A stretch of 64,000 nucleotides of DNA from Phoma sp. XZ068 (Eukaryota > Ascomycota > Dothideomycetes > Pleosporales > Didymellaceae). The notes under the pieces were generated by a model. That model saw nothing but the letters and a program-made list of their open reading frames with translations. It had not been told where the DNA came from and made no database searches. The stretch's first letter is position 1. Every line of letters begins with the position of its first letter. A program made the translations under genes and the position numbers. Below, in pieces: positions 11,935-23,254 of the stretch. The stretch covers positions 1,160,589-1,224,588 of the forward strand of contig RBKR01000018.1 of the NCBI GenBank assembly GCA_004835665.1, given 5' to 3'.

Positions 11935-13452
11935 TCAATTGAAATAGTTTTCCATATGCTCAACACTGCTGAAAATATATATATGAGACAGCTTGAGCAC
12001 AAAGTGTGGCTTGGATCTCCAGGATGTATCAGCCTCGTCTGAATACGTGTCAATACCCACTACACGTAGTACGTCCGACCACTTGGTGACTCTCGACTCA
12101 ATCCCATCTACTGAGGAACACAGCTCTGTGTCCCCCGGGTGCGGTATACGACCATACGCACCGTTGTGGATAGAGATCGTGAAGGTATCCTTAGATGGCG
12201 TGGAAGGGTGTATCAGAACGTGAATCTTCTCCTTATCAATGTCGCTTCTTTCGTGAGCAAAACCTGTACCGGGACAGAGCAGTATATCGCTGCTACCATA
12301 ACCCTCGATACGAGCACCCGCGAAGTTATACTTCTCGTGCTTGCAGAGCCCACGTCTCTTCAATTTTACAGCTCCCTGCACGAGTTGTTGCGCATCCGAC
12401 ATCAGCTTGGTGCGTCGCATGGGAACACAGAATTGGAACGGTTCACCACGCGCTTCGGCGGCCTGTTGGACCATGTCCTGCGTCAGTTCAAGTGCGTTCC
12501 AGAAGTCCTTCAAGTGGAACGCTTCGAGGCCGGGGTTGAAATAACCCAACGCTCTCCAGAACAAATCGACAATGCCCTCGTTATAGTCAACCGTGAAAGA
12601 CTTGTCCTGTCCAGTCACAGCGAGAAGACTGTATACCCGGTCCCGCGCGTCATGACACTGTGCCTTCTCGCCGCGTCGATTGAAGACAGACCAGAACCGC
12701 ACGGGCATTGGCCATTCCCCTGCTTGCTGGAGAAACTCGATTCTCGCTTTCAAATCCAACTGCATTTCAAAGTCATCCCTCAAGATATTCACCAATGATG
12801 CAGTAACGCATCTCAGCAACGCCTTCGGCGCCACTTCTGTGGAACCACATAGCAGCGTCAACGATTTGGCCAACATGTTCTCCTGCGTCACCCACGCACG
12901 CCTCCAATACGGATGCTCTTCCAATTCCTTGACGTAACCTCGCAAATGCGCCGGTGTTTTCTCAATCGGCACGTGCCGCAGCGCCCGATTGATCGCATTC
13001 CTCGGTCTATCAGCCCACCCAAACAGTGCCGCTATGCCATCATGATGCCCAAGCCATATCAGCACATCCGTCGCGCTTTCGAATATGCTCCCCATGCGCT
13101 GCACCTGCAGACTCTTCTCGTCGTCGTCGGTTTGATCAATACACAGTGCGTCAATCCAGAACGTCTGGCCCGGATACCGTTGGGCTGCTACGTGCAGGAA
13201 TTCGAATAGATTCCTTCCCACGTGTGCTGCGCGGTTGTTCAGGCGAATGGGTAGTCGAGCCGTTTGGTCGCCCCACATGTACGACAAACATCTGTAAGGC
13301 ACGGAGGATTTCGGCTCCCATATTTCGACTTGGATGCAGTCTAGGCTCTCTGGAAGGACTTTGAGGAGACGTAGCGAGTCTGGTGCGGTCAAGGGTGAGT
13401 ATGTGAAGGCCTCTAGAGTTTCGGGATGAACAGCCGGTGGCGCAAGGTCCAT
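11935..13452 (-). CDS. HET-domain (heterokaryon incompatibility) protein
   Basis: An intronless 505-residue protein. The three HET-domain (PF06985) blocks are present: YRCLSYMWGD near residue 52; WIDALCIDQTDDD with IWLGHHD near 100-150; and the RRAWVTQE block near 185. The domain occupies roughly residues 50-200. HET domains are TIR-like modules that trigger programmed cell death on non-self recognition. Most genomic copies are of unknown partner. The C-terminal half has no recognised partner domain (no ankyrin, WD or NACHT repeats). The paralogue at 14440-15999 shares the same layout, including the N-terminal PLxAPxSLRLLKVLPE stretch and the C-terminal KPHFxLKL motif. The two are therefore a recent local duplication. 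The start at 13452 is the first ATG upstream of the conserved start block. Confidence 0.9.
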   Translation of the reverse strand: MDLAPPAVHPETLEAFTYSPLTAPDSLRLLKVLPESLDCIQVEIWEPKSSVPYRCLSYMWGDQTARLPIRLNNRAAHVGRNLFEFLHVAAQRYPGQTFWIDALCIDQTDDDEKSLQVQRMGSIFESATDVLIWLGHHDGIAALFGWADRPRNAINRALRHVPIEKTPAHLRGYVKELEEHPYWRRAWVTQENMLAKSLTLLCGSTEVAPKALLRCVTASLVNILRDDFEMQLDLKARIEFLQQAGEWPMPVRFWSVFNRRGEKAQCHDARDRVYSLLAVTGQDKSFTVDYNEGIVDLFWRALGYFNPGLEAFHLKDFWNALELTQDMVQQAAEARGEPFQFCVPMRRTKLMSDAQQLVQGAVKLKRRGLCKHEKYNFAGARIEGYGSSDILLCPGTGFAHERSDIDKEKIHVLIHPSTPSKDTFTISIHNGAYGRIPHPGDTELCSSVDGIESRVTKWSDVLRVVGIDTYSDEADTSWRSKPHFVLKLSHIYIFSSVEHMENYFN

Positions 13453-14439
13453 GATCGCAACGATGAAGGTCGAGCGGACGGTAGGACAAGAGTCAGCGCG
13501 TCGCGAGATGCTCAGGTACCTAGATCACCACGGCGTCGTACTGGTGAGTTTGACCAGGCTGAGGTTTTGAGCCACAAGGCTGATTCCGAGGCACCCGCGC
13601 CGGTTCGAAGGGACCACTGGTGTCGCATCATCCCAGAAGCTCAACATCACGCTTCAATATAGCCTGAAGTTGTGTCGCGGAAACCCTCCGAGGCTGCCAA
13701 CAATCATAAAGTTCGATCAACTGAGGCACAACAAGTAGTGTTGCGCGAATATCTGCGCGTGGAGACGTCGCAAATGCGGTTAGCTGAGTCAGACGACTTT
13801 CAGCCTCAATTACGATGCCGAGCTGGTCGATAACCGTGACAAGTTTTTATTCAACTTGGATGGTAATCTACACACAATGCTCTGTTCAAAGCTTGTCAAG
13901 CAATATGTACAACAAAACAAGTACGATTGAAGACCTCGACGAAGAAATCGTATATCAGCACATTTGATGCGGCTGGCGCTGAAGTGAGAGACTGCATCGA
14001 CCGCACGTTACAAGGTTCCTAAGGATCTGCTTTTGAGCGTACCCATTTCCTCGACTTACAACGTGCGTGGAGGCAGAACCGTGTCTCAACTCGAAGTCGA
14101 CGCAACAGAAGGATATCTTCGGAGGGACAGAAGAAGCCACGGAAATAAGCGCCTCAAGAGCGTTATTGCGGAGGTGGTGGAGAGCGTTAACGGATATTTG
14201 GTTGTAGTTTGCTGATTCTTGATCGTAAGCAGATGTATTGTTTAGGCTGTGACCGGCCAAGCCACTACGTAGTGACTGTCCCTGTGTAATTTGCGAACTG
14301 TTGATCTTGGGGTATGAGCTGCATTGTCTTCAATCTGAAGCAAACCATACGTAGTACTATATGTAGGCATGCAGACCGTTTGATCTCAACAACGGCCACA
14401 AGGACCACGCAAGCATGAGATCCGACTCGGCATATGCAT
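13453..14439. other. Intergenic between the two HET genes
   Basis: This is the 5' side of the first HET gene and the 3' side of the second. Small open frames are present but none has recognisable coding character. Confidence 0.4.
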
Positions 14440-15999
14440 TCACGCGTCTAATGGGGTTGACCAATGGTCCGAGATGCGCTGGACCATGTAGCGATATGTG
14501 AGTTTGAGAAGGAAATGTGGCTTGGTCTTCCAGTTTGGATCTGGGCCTCCTCCAAGCTCAGCGATTCGCAAGACATCGTTCCATTCGGTAACTCTGACCT
14601 CTTTTCCATCCATGGTATACCAGAGCTCCGAATCGTCGGGGCAGGCGATAGGATGACCGAAACTACTTCCGTCTTGAACAGAGATAGCGAATGAGTGATC
14701 GGACGCAATTTTGGATGCGTGAAGTATAAAGTGCATGTTCCAATGGTCGTGCTTGCCGCTATGTGAGTCCGGACAAAGCAGCACATCGTTGTTGCCACAA
14801 CCGTAGATTGTTGCATGCGTATATCGACTTTTATCAGTCTCGCAGAACGACATTTTACTGGACCCTGAAACCGCCTGGATACCTTCCTTTGGCCTCGATA
14901 CTAGCTTACAACGGCGCATGGGAAGCATGTGCTGCAGTGATTCCCCTTCTGCCTGACCATCTATGATACTTTGGCTATCAAGCTCGAGGGCTCGGCATAA
15001 GCTTCGAATCTTGGAAGCTGACACCCAAGCGTCAAATTCAACCGCTGACCTTCGCAATGTGCTCACAAGGCTTTCGCTATAGTCAACATTGAATGTAGCA
15101 TCGTGTCCTGTGATCGCCAGAATGCTGTAAATCCGATCGCGAGGGTCTTTACATTGCGATTGTTCTGCAATCATAGGAAAGATCTTCCAAAATTTAGTTG
15201 GCTCACATCGCTTGAGGAAACCAACTTTATAAAGGATTCCGTACAAATGCGACCCTTGTCCAAATCGAAGTTCAAAATGAATGTCGATAGAAGTGATGAT
15301 TTCCAGCCACCACATGCTTGCTGAGGGCCATATGTTTAACAGGCCGCCTTGATTGCATCGTTCCAGTGCGCCAAAAGTAGTTTCCAGTGAGCCGCACAAA
15401 AGACGCAAAGATCGAGCTAATGTGATTTCTTGAATCACCCAGGCGCGCGTCCAATAAGGATGATTTGCAAGTTTCTCAGTAGCTCCGCGCAGGCGTCGTG
15501 GGGTTTTATTTACCGGCACGTAATGGAGGACTTTGTTGAATGTAGATTGGGACTTGCAGGTCCACGCGAAAAGCTTCTCCACGTCTTCGTCGTTGCCCAA
15601 CCACACGAAAACGTCAATAGCTTGCTCAAAGACTTTCCCCATGCGTTGAACTTGATCGTTCTTTTCAAGGTCATTATTCTGGTTTATGCATAGCGCGTCA
15701 ATCCAGAGACTCTCGTTCGGAAACCGTTGAACAGCCATATTGAGGAAGTCGTACACGTTTTGACCGACTTGCATCATGCAGCCATTAACCTGGATCGGAT
15801 TGGTCTGGATTTGCTCTCCCCACGTGTACGAAAGGCATCGGTATGCAACATCCCCTGTTTCTTCCCAGAGGTGGACCTGAATGCGTCCATCAAGTTTTTC
15901 CGGTAGCACCTTGAGTAAGCGCAACGATTTTGGTGCAGATAGAGGTTCATATTCGAACTCGAGGTTCGACTGGGCTACTGGTGACGCTTGGACCTCCAT
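14440..15999 (-). CDS. HET-domain protein, paralogue of the preceding gene
   Basis: An intronless 519-residue protein. The HET signature blocks are YRCLSYTWGE, WIDALCINQNNDLEK, VFVWLGNDEDVEKLF and RAWVIQEI. It keeps about the same block spacing as the protein at 11935-13452 across the whole length, ending with KPHFLLKLTYRYM, so duplication included the C-terminal half. The likely role is non-self recognition and cell death in the cytoplasm; no partner is evident. Both copies and the relic at 10.9 kb are transcribed in the same direction, consistent with tandem duplication and divergence. Confidence 0.9.
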   Translation of the reverse strand: MEVQASPVAQSNLEFEYEPLSAPKSLRLLKVLPEKLDGRIQVHLWEETGDVAYRCLSYTWGEQIQTNPIQVNGCMMQVGQNVYDFLNMAVQRFPNESLWIDALCINQNNDLEKNDQVQRMGKVFEQAIDVFVWLGNDEDVEKLFAWTCKSQSTFNKVLHYVPVNKTPRRLRGATEKLANHPYWTRAWVIQEITLARSLRLLCGSLETTFGALERCNQGGLLNIWPSASMWWLEIITSIDIHFELRFGQGSHLYGILYKVGFLKRCEPTKFWKIFPMIAEQSQCKDPRDRIYSILAITGHDATFNVDYSESLVSTLRRSAVEFDAWVSASKIRSLCRALELDSQSIIDGQAEGESLQHMLPMRRCKLVSRPKEGIQAVSGSSKMSFCETDKSRYTHATIYGCGNNDVLLCPDSHSGKHDHWNMHFILHASKIASDHSFAISVQDGSSFGHPIACPDDSELWYTMDGKEVRVTEWNDVLRIAELGGGPDPNWKTKPHFLLKLTYRYMVQRISDHWSTPLDA

Positions 16000-17027
16000 T
16001 GTGCACGTTGCGGGCGGAATCGGGTATCAAAACGTTTGCGGCTCTTCGCAGGTAGCGTATAGCAACCCAGGAAGATGTTGAATAAGCCTGTGAAGAAGAG
16101 AGCGGAGTTGAGGAGAAGGAAAATGATTACACGCCAGCCCAGGATAGGAGTGCGGTGCAACGCCGTGGATGCGAGGCTGTGTCCACGAAGCTGACATTGC
16201 GAGTCGGTGCACGAGTCGCAGCCACAGTGGCGCTTTGCCTGCAGCGCCCCTCCGGAAGGACGAGTAACTACTCAAGTATAATTGAGTTGCCCTTTTCACA
16301 GAGACGATATAGCTGATGAGGATCATCGTCGAGTTCTACATTAACCCTACTGTGATGTGTCAAAAGGCTCAATGATCACAAGGGTCAGGGTGACAATTTT
16401 TGATGTTCAAGTTGTCTATTGTAAGGCGCGCCACCGGCGGCAGGGCGGGGAAGGGTGGTCCTATGCGCCGGGCAAGCAGAGCTTTAGCAAATTTATGTCT
16501 ACTGTCACCTCAGCTTACCCCGAACCGATGGCTGCCATCCGATGCCTACGACCAATGCATGCGTTGTTGTTGTTTTTGTTGTTGTCCCAGGTGGAGCCCA
16601 TACTGAACGCGGGAGCGGCTATTACCTGACATCCATGAGTTGCGAATCTGCCCAGGATTCTTTCATCGCCCAGTTAAAATTACTTAGCTTTTCCGCTCGT
16701 TTGGTACCGCATCGCGGGAAGATTTTTGAATAGTAAACCAAGCTTCACTTGCTGGCGGGATCAGGACGGCGCGCACTTATTATCTACCGAAAGATTACAG
16801 ACATTGGCGGAACTGTGAGATAACATGTGTCCTCTGCTCTCTCAAAAACAAAATGTTACCCCACACAGGACATTTGCGGACTTGTTGATTTTAAGAGACC
16901 ACGATAAGTTGAGACAATAGTTTGGCAAATCAAACTTCTCTACCACTTCCGACCCTCCCTTATAATATTATAATTATCCATACAGGCACGCAAAGCTCAA
17001 GGTTGCTGTTCAGAAACTTCATCTGAT
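16000..17027. other. Intergenic region
   Basis: No gene recognised. A short TTG/TTT-rich low-complexity run is seen at 16565-16590. Confidence 0.4.
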
Positions 17028-19820
17028 CTAAAGAAAAAGTTGAGGGGGAGGAAGCCAGTGTCCTGCTATGATAGGGAAGAACTCCGGTGGATATGGAACA
17101 CGGCGATACCATCCAATATACATCCCAGCACTATCCAAACCGACTCGAGTACCATCCGGTAGGTATGCCTGTATTGGACCTGTCAGGGGATCTAGGAAGG
17201 TGTTATCAACTTGTGCGGTTCCGTTAGAATAGAACGCCCAAGTGAAGACCTTGTCTATCACTGTGCCAGATTCGATGACTGCTGGTTCCGTAGAGTCGGT
17301 TTGGAAAGCAGCAGGACCTCCCGGTAGTGTATAAATTGACGGTAAGAAACCCCCCGGACTTGAAGAGAGTCCATCTTGGTTGTCCACAGCTGGAACTGGC
17401 GCGAGTACCGGCAGCGGCGGAGCTGCAAAGTATGTCGGAGCAGGGAAATAATGAGGTTCCAAAAAGTCTGTGACCACCCACCAGGGATTGCCAACCTCAA
17501 TATTTGAGGATATCGATGGCAGATCAAGATTTGGTACACCTAATGTTGGCACAGTAACAGTCGGTAGTAATGGGGAAGGCGTAAGTGGATAGGTTAACTC
17601 GATCTGTGAAGAAAGGAGCGAGAGAAGATTCGGAAACAACAGACCACTACCCGAAGATGGTGGGGCGGTCGCTAGCGACGGTACATTAAGAAATGGTACC
17701 GATGGTGTTTGGAGAATACTGGGCGTTCGCAATGGCTCTGGTACAGCAGGCTCTGGGAATTGGAAAACTCCGAACGTTCCCAGTGGCTCAGGTTCAGCCG
17801 AGGGTGCTTGGAAACTGCCGAACGTTCCTGATGGCTTAGATACAATTGGGGGTGTCTGGAGAACGCCTAACGTCCCCAACGGCTTAGATGCAGCTGATGG
17901 TGTTTGAAGCACGCCGGATGTCCCCAATGGCTCAGGCACAGCAATTGATGGTACTTGGAAGATGCCGAATGTGCCGAATGGTTCCGGCACAGCCGATGGC
18001 GCTTGAAAAATGCCGAATGTTCCCAATGGCTGAGGTACATCGACTACTGCGGGTGATGATGCTACGGTCTGTGATGGGACCACAGGACTGTTGGGCAATA
18101 TGTTAATCAATGAACCTACTAAACTTGGTGGTAACAGAGTAATGGGCGGTATTGTTGCAACAGTAGGCAGACTTGTTAATGTTGCGATAGTAGGTGGATT
18201 TGGTAATGTCGGAATAGAGGGTAGACTTGGTAACGTTGGAATAGTAGGTAGACTTGGTAACGTTGCAATAGTAGGTAGACTTGGTGAGGTCTGAAACGGC
18301 GACAAAACTTCGATTTGTGTTGGTGCGGGTTGCAGACTGCTGATTTGAGATTGCAGGTTTGACAAACCCCCGGATGAAAGTCCGAAAGAAGATACATTGG
18401 TAGACTGTAAAGCTGTCAGGGCTGGCACAGTCACAGCCGATGGAGTTACAACAGGGGTTGGCAAGGTGGCCATCGATACGAGCTGACCTAGTGGAGCGGA
18501 TGGGCTTGAGAGGGGCACCGTCAAGTTTGGTGACGGCTCTACAATCAACGGGGGAAGTAGGTTTGATACCGAGGGGAGCGAAGGCTGTGTTGACCATAAC
18601 CATTGTAGTGGTGTAGAGAGTAATGGAACAAGTGGAGAGGAAAGCACTGAAGGCGCCACAGAAGAACCCAGAGGTGTCTGGGAGATTGCAGCCGGTGCAG
18701 TTGTCGACGAAGATACTGCCGGTACGACCAGAGAAGCGAGTCCTCCCAATATAAGAGGTAATGAGAGTGGCTGGAGGACAGCAGAGGACGATGTAGGGGA
18801 AGTGAGCGCGGTTTGCTGGCTTGAGGAAGTTCCGGGAGGTGGGATATTGGTTTGTGCAGGCGCAGTAGTGAGAGGGATTGATCCAGGAAAAGATACAGCC
18901 GGTACTACTGACGCAAGGATTGGTTGGAGTGACGGTACCGACGCAGATACGACGAATGCTCCTTGACTCGCGGATGAAACTTGTGCTACGGTACTTGGCG
19001 GCGCCACTAGGGTAGGAGCGGATGAGACGGACGCAATTGTTGCGACAGATGCCAAGAGTCCAACTGTGGGTGATGCCTGCGTAGGCGTGGAGGAGGCTGA
19101 TGTTGCTGATTCTACCGGCGCTGCCGGGAAAGGATAATTCAAGTTTCGAAAAATGATTGACCTGCCAACCGATCCACACGTTTGAAGATTGTTTCCAGTA
19201 CATTGACTTTGGCAGAGGGTATCGACCACACGAGCTGGAGAGAAAGCGTAAGAATTGCCACATCTGCAGGTCGAGCCGTTTGTGATACCAGTATATTGAT
19301 AAGCGGAACAATACGATGTGCATGATGCCCAACTCATGCTGGTTGTTGACATGTTAAACTTGCCATTTAAAATGTACAACGGGAGAGCCACTGGAAGGGC
19401 AAGGTTGGAAGGTAAAGGATCAACATAGCATCCCAAGTAGGCGTAGCCGGGGACTGAAGAGTTGCTTGGCGTCTGTAACAAAATTTAGCATCAATATATA
19501 TGCCCGTTACTTGAAGGGATTGCATGATGAGAGGAAAGAATGGCCTTGCAGAGAATTACGTTGCAGGTCGGGTAGAAAGGGGGTGATTTAGGTGTAGATT
19601 TCTCTGGGCTTGAATGTTGCTGTCGACATACTGCTGCTGCTGCTGCTCGTGCCATCTTGAGCGCACGAGCTTTAACCTCGCTTCTTGCAGGGGGGTCCAC
19701 ATTGCCCGTGGTGGTAGAACATAGTGCAGGACCTATGAGCCAGGAAACAGTCAGAATAGAGACGATCCAGAGTCCCAACAGCTTGCCTAAAGGAAGGGAT
19801 CGACTAGAACATAGTGGCAT
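17028..19820 (-). CDS. Secreted WSC-domain protein with proline-rich peptide repeats
   Basis: Two exons on the minus strand: 19820-19632 and 19472-17028, with an intron of 159 bases whose donor GTATGT and acceptor TTACAG keep phase 0. This gives about 877 residues. Residues 10-33 are a signal sequence or signal anchor (LGLWIVSILTVSWLIGPALC). The WSC carbohydrate-binding domain (PF01822) follows at about 72-165, with cysteines in GYAYLGCY, WASCTSYC, STCRCGN and CQSQC. The remaining 700 residues are Ser/Thr/Pro-rich, probably O-mannosylated. They include a TLPSLPTIP array (about 18180-18290) and about seven copies of an 18-residue unit built around PEPLGTFGIFQ (about 17700-18030). No C-terminal membrane segment or GPI signal is visible, so it is not a typical Wsc stress sensor. 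A cell-wall or secreted glycan-binding role is inferred. Confidence 0.8.
17690..18040 (-). repeat. Coding minisatellite in the WSC gene (about 54-bp unit)
   Basis: About seven in-frame repeats encode variants of PEPLGTFGIFQAPSA. At the DNA level the units are diverged (10-25% by eye), so the array is not very recent. Confidence 0.75.
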
Positions 19821-21248
19821 CGTTGCGACAATTAGATGAAAAAGATTGCTGTCAAGGTGGATCAAGAAAGGAAGGGCATAAGAAGTAATTACATTAGTCC
19901 TCTGCATAGCTTGGAATGCGGAATCGTGACCCGTGAGCGCGTTAAAATCATTCGCTTGTGTACGTCCCTATCTTGTGTAACGATTCTAACCGGTGCACAT
20001 ATCGTTGTGACCAATACTCATTGAAGCACAGTAATAACAGGTAAGCTCCCTATAATGTATCAGTTCTAAGTGCTACACTCTGAGATGAAAGTCAAAGTAA
20101 TGCCCTCGTTAAGAAATCGAATTAGCGAAAGTACCTGGCTTTTGGATCCGGGGTATTACTTCATCCCTAGGACCTGTTATAGGTGGCTAAGAGTTCCACG
20201 TTCTGCTGTACGACATGATCTCCGCCGTCTTGCCGCGCGCGCACCGGACTGGAATGTATACATTTCGTTGCCCGACGTCTGTTTTGAGCAGCTCATGCAT
20301 TATAGCTAGTCAGTGAGCCATCGTGTGAATGCAACGATTCCTACAACCCCTTAGCAATGGCTTGTCAACGCTGCGCGCACCAATTTTGGACCTATGTGAA
20401 ACGCGCATGGAACAAGCTGAAAGAACGCCAACACCAGCACACGACTCGATAATGCATCAGGGGTATGGAGGGAACTAGAGGTACCGCGACGGGCAGGAGA
20501 TGATACGGTGACCAGGAAAGACCGAAGAGAGGTGTCATGGCTGAATGTCAGCAACGCAAGGCGCATCTACCTTTGGGTCTCGCTGACAGCTAGAAGTGAC
20601 TACAAGAATATGGCTTCGAAGGGAAGGTTAATGGAAATCCACATAGTCGTAAGACTATCGCAACCTCTCCTTCAATGGTAACCCATCGAGCAATTTCGCT
20701 AACATTGCAATGCAACATCAACCACAATTTACGGCCAGTCAGCACCCCACCCCATCCCCGACGGCGTCTCATTCAGAAGTGGAAAGCAGCAGTAGCCCTG
20801 CAAGTACCAGTCAAATTCAGATTTTTGTGTAGCCACTTTGACTGTTCACACGCTCGTTAGTCCTCTCCGTAAGGCCTGGTGTACATTGACATGGAGCTTA
20901 GGCCAAGGGCCGACGGCGAGCATGAAAAAAATGAATAGGCGGGTGCAAATTGAGATTATCGTAAGTTAAAAAAAATGCAGGTTGAAGATATGCGTGTAGA
21001 GAGTACATCAAATTCAAAATACATGTATGAAAAAAGGATATTTTAACAACAGCCAGGGGTACATGCTCTTACAGCTCCTTCTCGGGTGAGCTTCGAAATA
21101 TATTGCTAGTACCAACAAAATTATCAAATCATGTGGTCTGAATAGAAACAGTGAATTCAAAACATACCCTTAAGCCACTGTTTCCAGTTTGCTTAGTTTG
21201 CGCAAGACAGTCGTTTTATTTGAAGACCCCCCACGTCGGTCTAACACC
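19821..21248. other. Intergenic region
   Basis: No gene recognised. It contains the promoter of the WSC gene at its left end; around 20900-21030 are short poly-A tracts. Confidence 0.4.
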
Positions 21249-22272
21249 TTACGGCTCCGGAGACGGCGCAATTACCATGTCCCTAAAAGTACTGGAGAGA
21301 TCGACATCCTGGTCTAGGTAAAACCCCTCATCTTTAACAGCTATTTGCTCTGCACAAAGCTTTCTAAGATTCTCGAACAATATCAGTCTGAGGCTCTCAT
21401 TGCATAGCAAGACTTTGTCCCAATCATTAAATGTTCCCTTGAGACGATCTCGATCCGTGAAATTTGCAACCATCAATGCGGAATAAAATGATCGAAGCTT
21501 TGACCCTTCACAGCTATTGCCAAAGGCATATCCTATGTCATCAGCCGTTAAAGGTCTGAAAGCGAATGTAGCTGTGTATTGAGCATAGAGCCGGCACATA
21601 AAGTAGTTCTTGAATTCCGTACAAAGGAGTTTCTCGCCCGGGACCCAGCATTGTGCATTGATTGGAATGTTATCGTTCTCACCAAACTGCGACCGCGGAA
21701 CAGTGTATTTACCATGTTACATCCATTCAACAAAGAGAGCGAACACTCTAGCATCGCCCTCCGGAAGACTGATTCTTTTCTCCGTACGATCTTTGAACTC
21801 GTTTTGGCAGGCAGCTTTCAAAAACCGGAGAGTGATGTGAGTTCAAGCTCCTCGGAAGAGACCATGTGTCGCTCGTATCAGATGCTGCGGAACGCTTGCT
21901 TGGTATCCCCACACGAACTTCGATGCCAGCACCACGAAGCCCGCCAACGTCAGCGATGCAATTCTCATGAATATCTAGAACTTAAAATTGTAAGCAGTAA
22001 TATTCTCTCCTGTTTAAGTGTGCGAAGGTGTTCTTTGTACTTCTGAATGACAAACACGGAGAGGCTTCTCCACGTACCACTCCCCGCCCTTGCTTGTAAT
22101 CCGCTAGTCTGAGCTCCTCGAGACTGAAATTCTGGTACATGGATTGCCTGGAAATTGTCTCATTACAGGCGAATGATCCATCAGAATCTCGTTCTAGTTC
22201 AATGTACGGAGAAATTGTAGCGGCGCCTGTACCGCGATTGGTGCTTCCCGTATCTTTCAGAAATTTATCCAC
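21249..22272 (-). pseudogene. Broken BTB/POZ-domain gene
   Basis: Exon 1 (from 22272) encodes an N-terminal leader ending in the EELRLADYKQGR motif, a word also found in fungal FG-nucleoporin N-termini, and stops at a GTACGT donor near 22075. The BTB domain follows on the minus strand: IEVRVG, then a ...KAACQNEFKDRTEKRIS.. segment, then VFALFVEWM. Two lesions are visible. One is a one-base frame change at about 21820-21830 between the HHSPVF and KAACQNEF segments. The other is an in-frame TAA (21717-21719) directly after VEWM, where family members have a tyrosine. The C-terminal half is open to its natural stop at 21249. Such proteins are substrate adaptors or transcription cofactors; this copy is probably dead unless the lesions are sequencing errors. 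Confidence 0.7.
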
Positions 22273-23254
22273 TTATACTTAAACCAGAAACAATATTTTC
22301 AGCTTAAGGTGGATCATGGTAATATCTTACCGTGTATAAGAGAAGTACTCATGTTAGTATACACATTTGTCTGGCACCTGAGTGAGAAGATGGAATACAA
22401 CGAAAAGTCTTGTGTGAAATGTGCTCGTACCTAGTTGCGGCGCTGTTCGTTGTGCCAATGGTCTAGGTGAACCTCACGAAGAAGTGGGGGATAAAGGGGC
22501 CGAGGATTCACAATTAATAGGTCAAGCTATTCGAAAAGCAGTTGAACAGTGACACGTACAGTTCAAGAGGTCAACACTAGACTAGGTGCAGCCGTCATGG
22601 TGCCGGCCTACGAACTTTATGCACTCCACGGAACTTGCAGGCTCATGCATGAGCGTTCCTGATAGCAGCTTACATAGGCGGCCAATAAATGAGGGTGGGA
22701 GACCTGTTCTGCGATTGGCCGCGCCTCGCTTCTGACAAACTCACCATTCCGAAGAAGGTGCTGAACCCGGTATGGAAATGAGCCCAAGGCTGCATTGCGA
22801 AGATTACTCCAGGTTTCAAGTCACCAAGGTAGTTGATCCCGCTGCACGATGAAGCAACTTGGTGCCCTGTCCTCCCAGCCAAGAACCTAGCTGCTTTCAC
22901 CTGCAACTGCCTAGGTGTCAACATTTTGTCCTGATCGACCACCTTAAACAAGAAATGTTCGACAAGCTAGGGCTTCTTACTTTTTATTGTTACCTACAGG
23001 AAGAGTAAAAAGTATACGGTGATCCTAAGCACAATCATCACGGACCTGAAGGGCGGGCCGAGCACTCATTGGTCAAAGCGAGGAACTGTGCCGCACTCTT
23101 GCAGAGCAAATTTATGTGTTGGCCGAGATGGGCGCTTAGCCATCGTTTGGATGGGTTTCAAAGCCAACACAGGCCCATAATGGTGCATGTAGCGCCTAAA
23201 ATGCACCCATTCCCCGACCGTCAGTCATCTGAAAACTTTTCCACAGCAGCCACC
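22273..23254. other. Intergenic region
   Basis: No gene I can support. A 93-codon open frame on the minus strand (22670-22951) has no recognisable feature. Confidence 0.4.

Noticed and set aside
18103..19332. 409-codon open frame on the minus strand inside the WSC gene
   Set aside because: It is a different frame of the same strand through the repeat-rich WSC exon; the WSC frame has a signal peptide, domain cysteines and clean splice joining, the other has none.
22670..22951. 93-codon minus-strand frame
   Set aside because: No recognisable domain, no neighbouring exon that joins in phase, ordinary length for chance.
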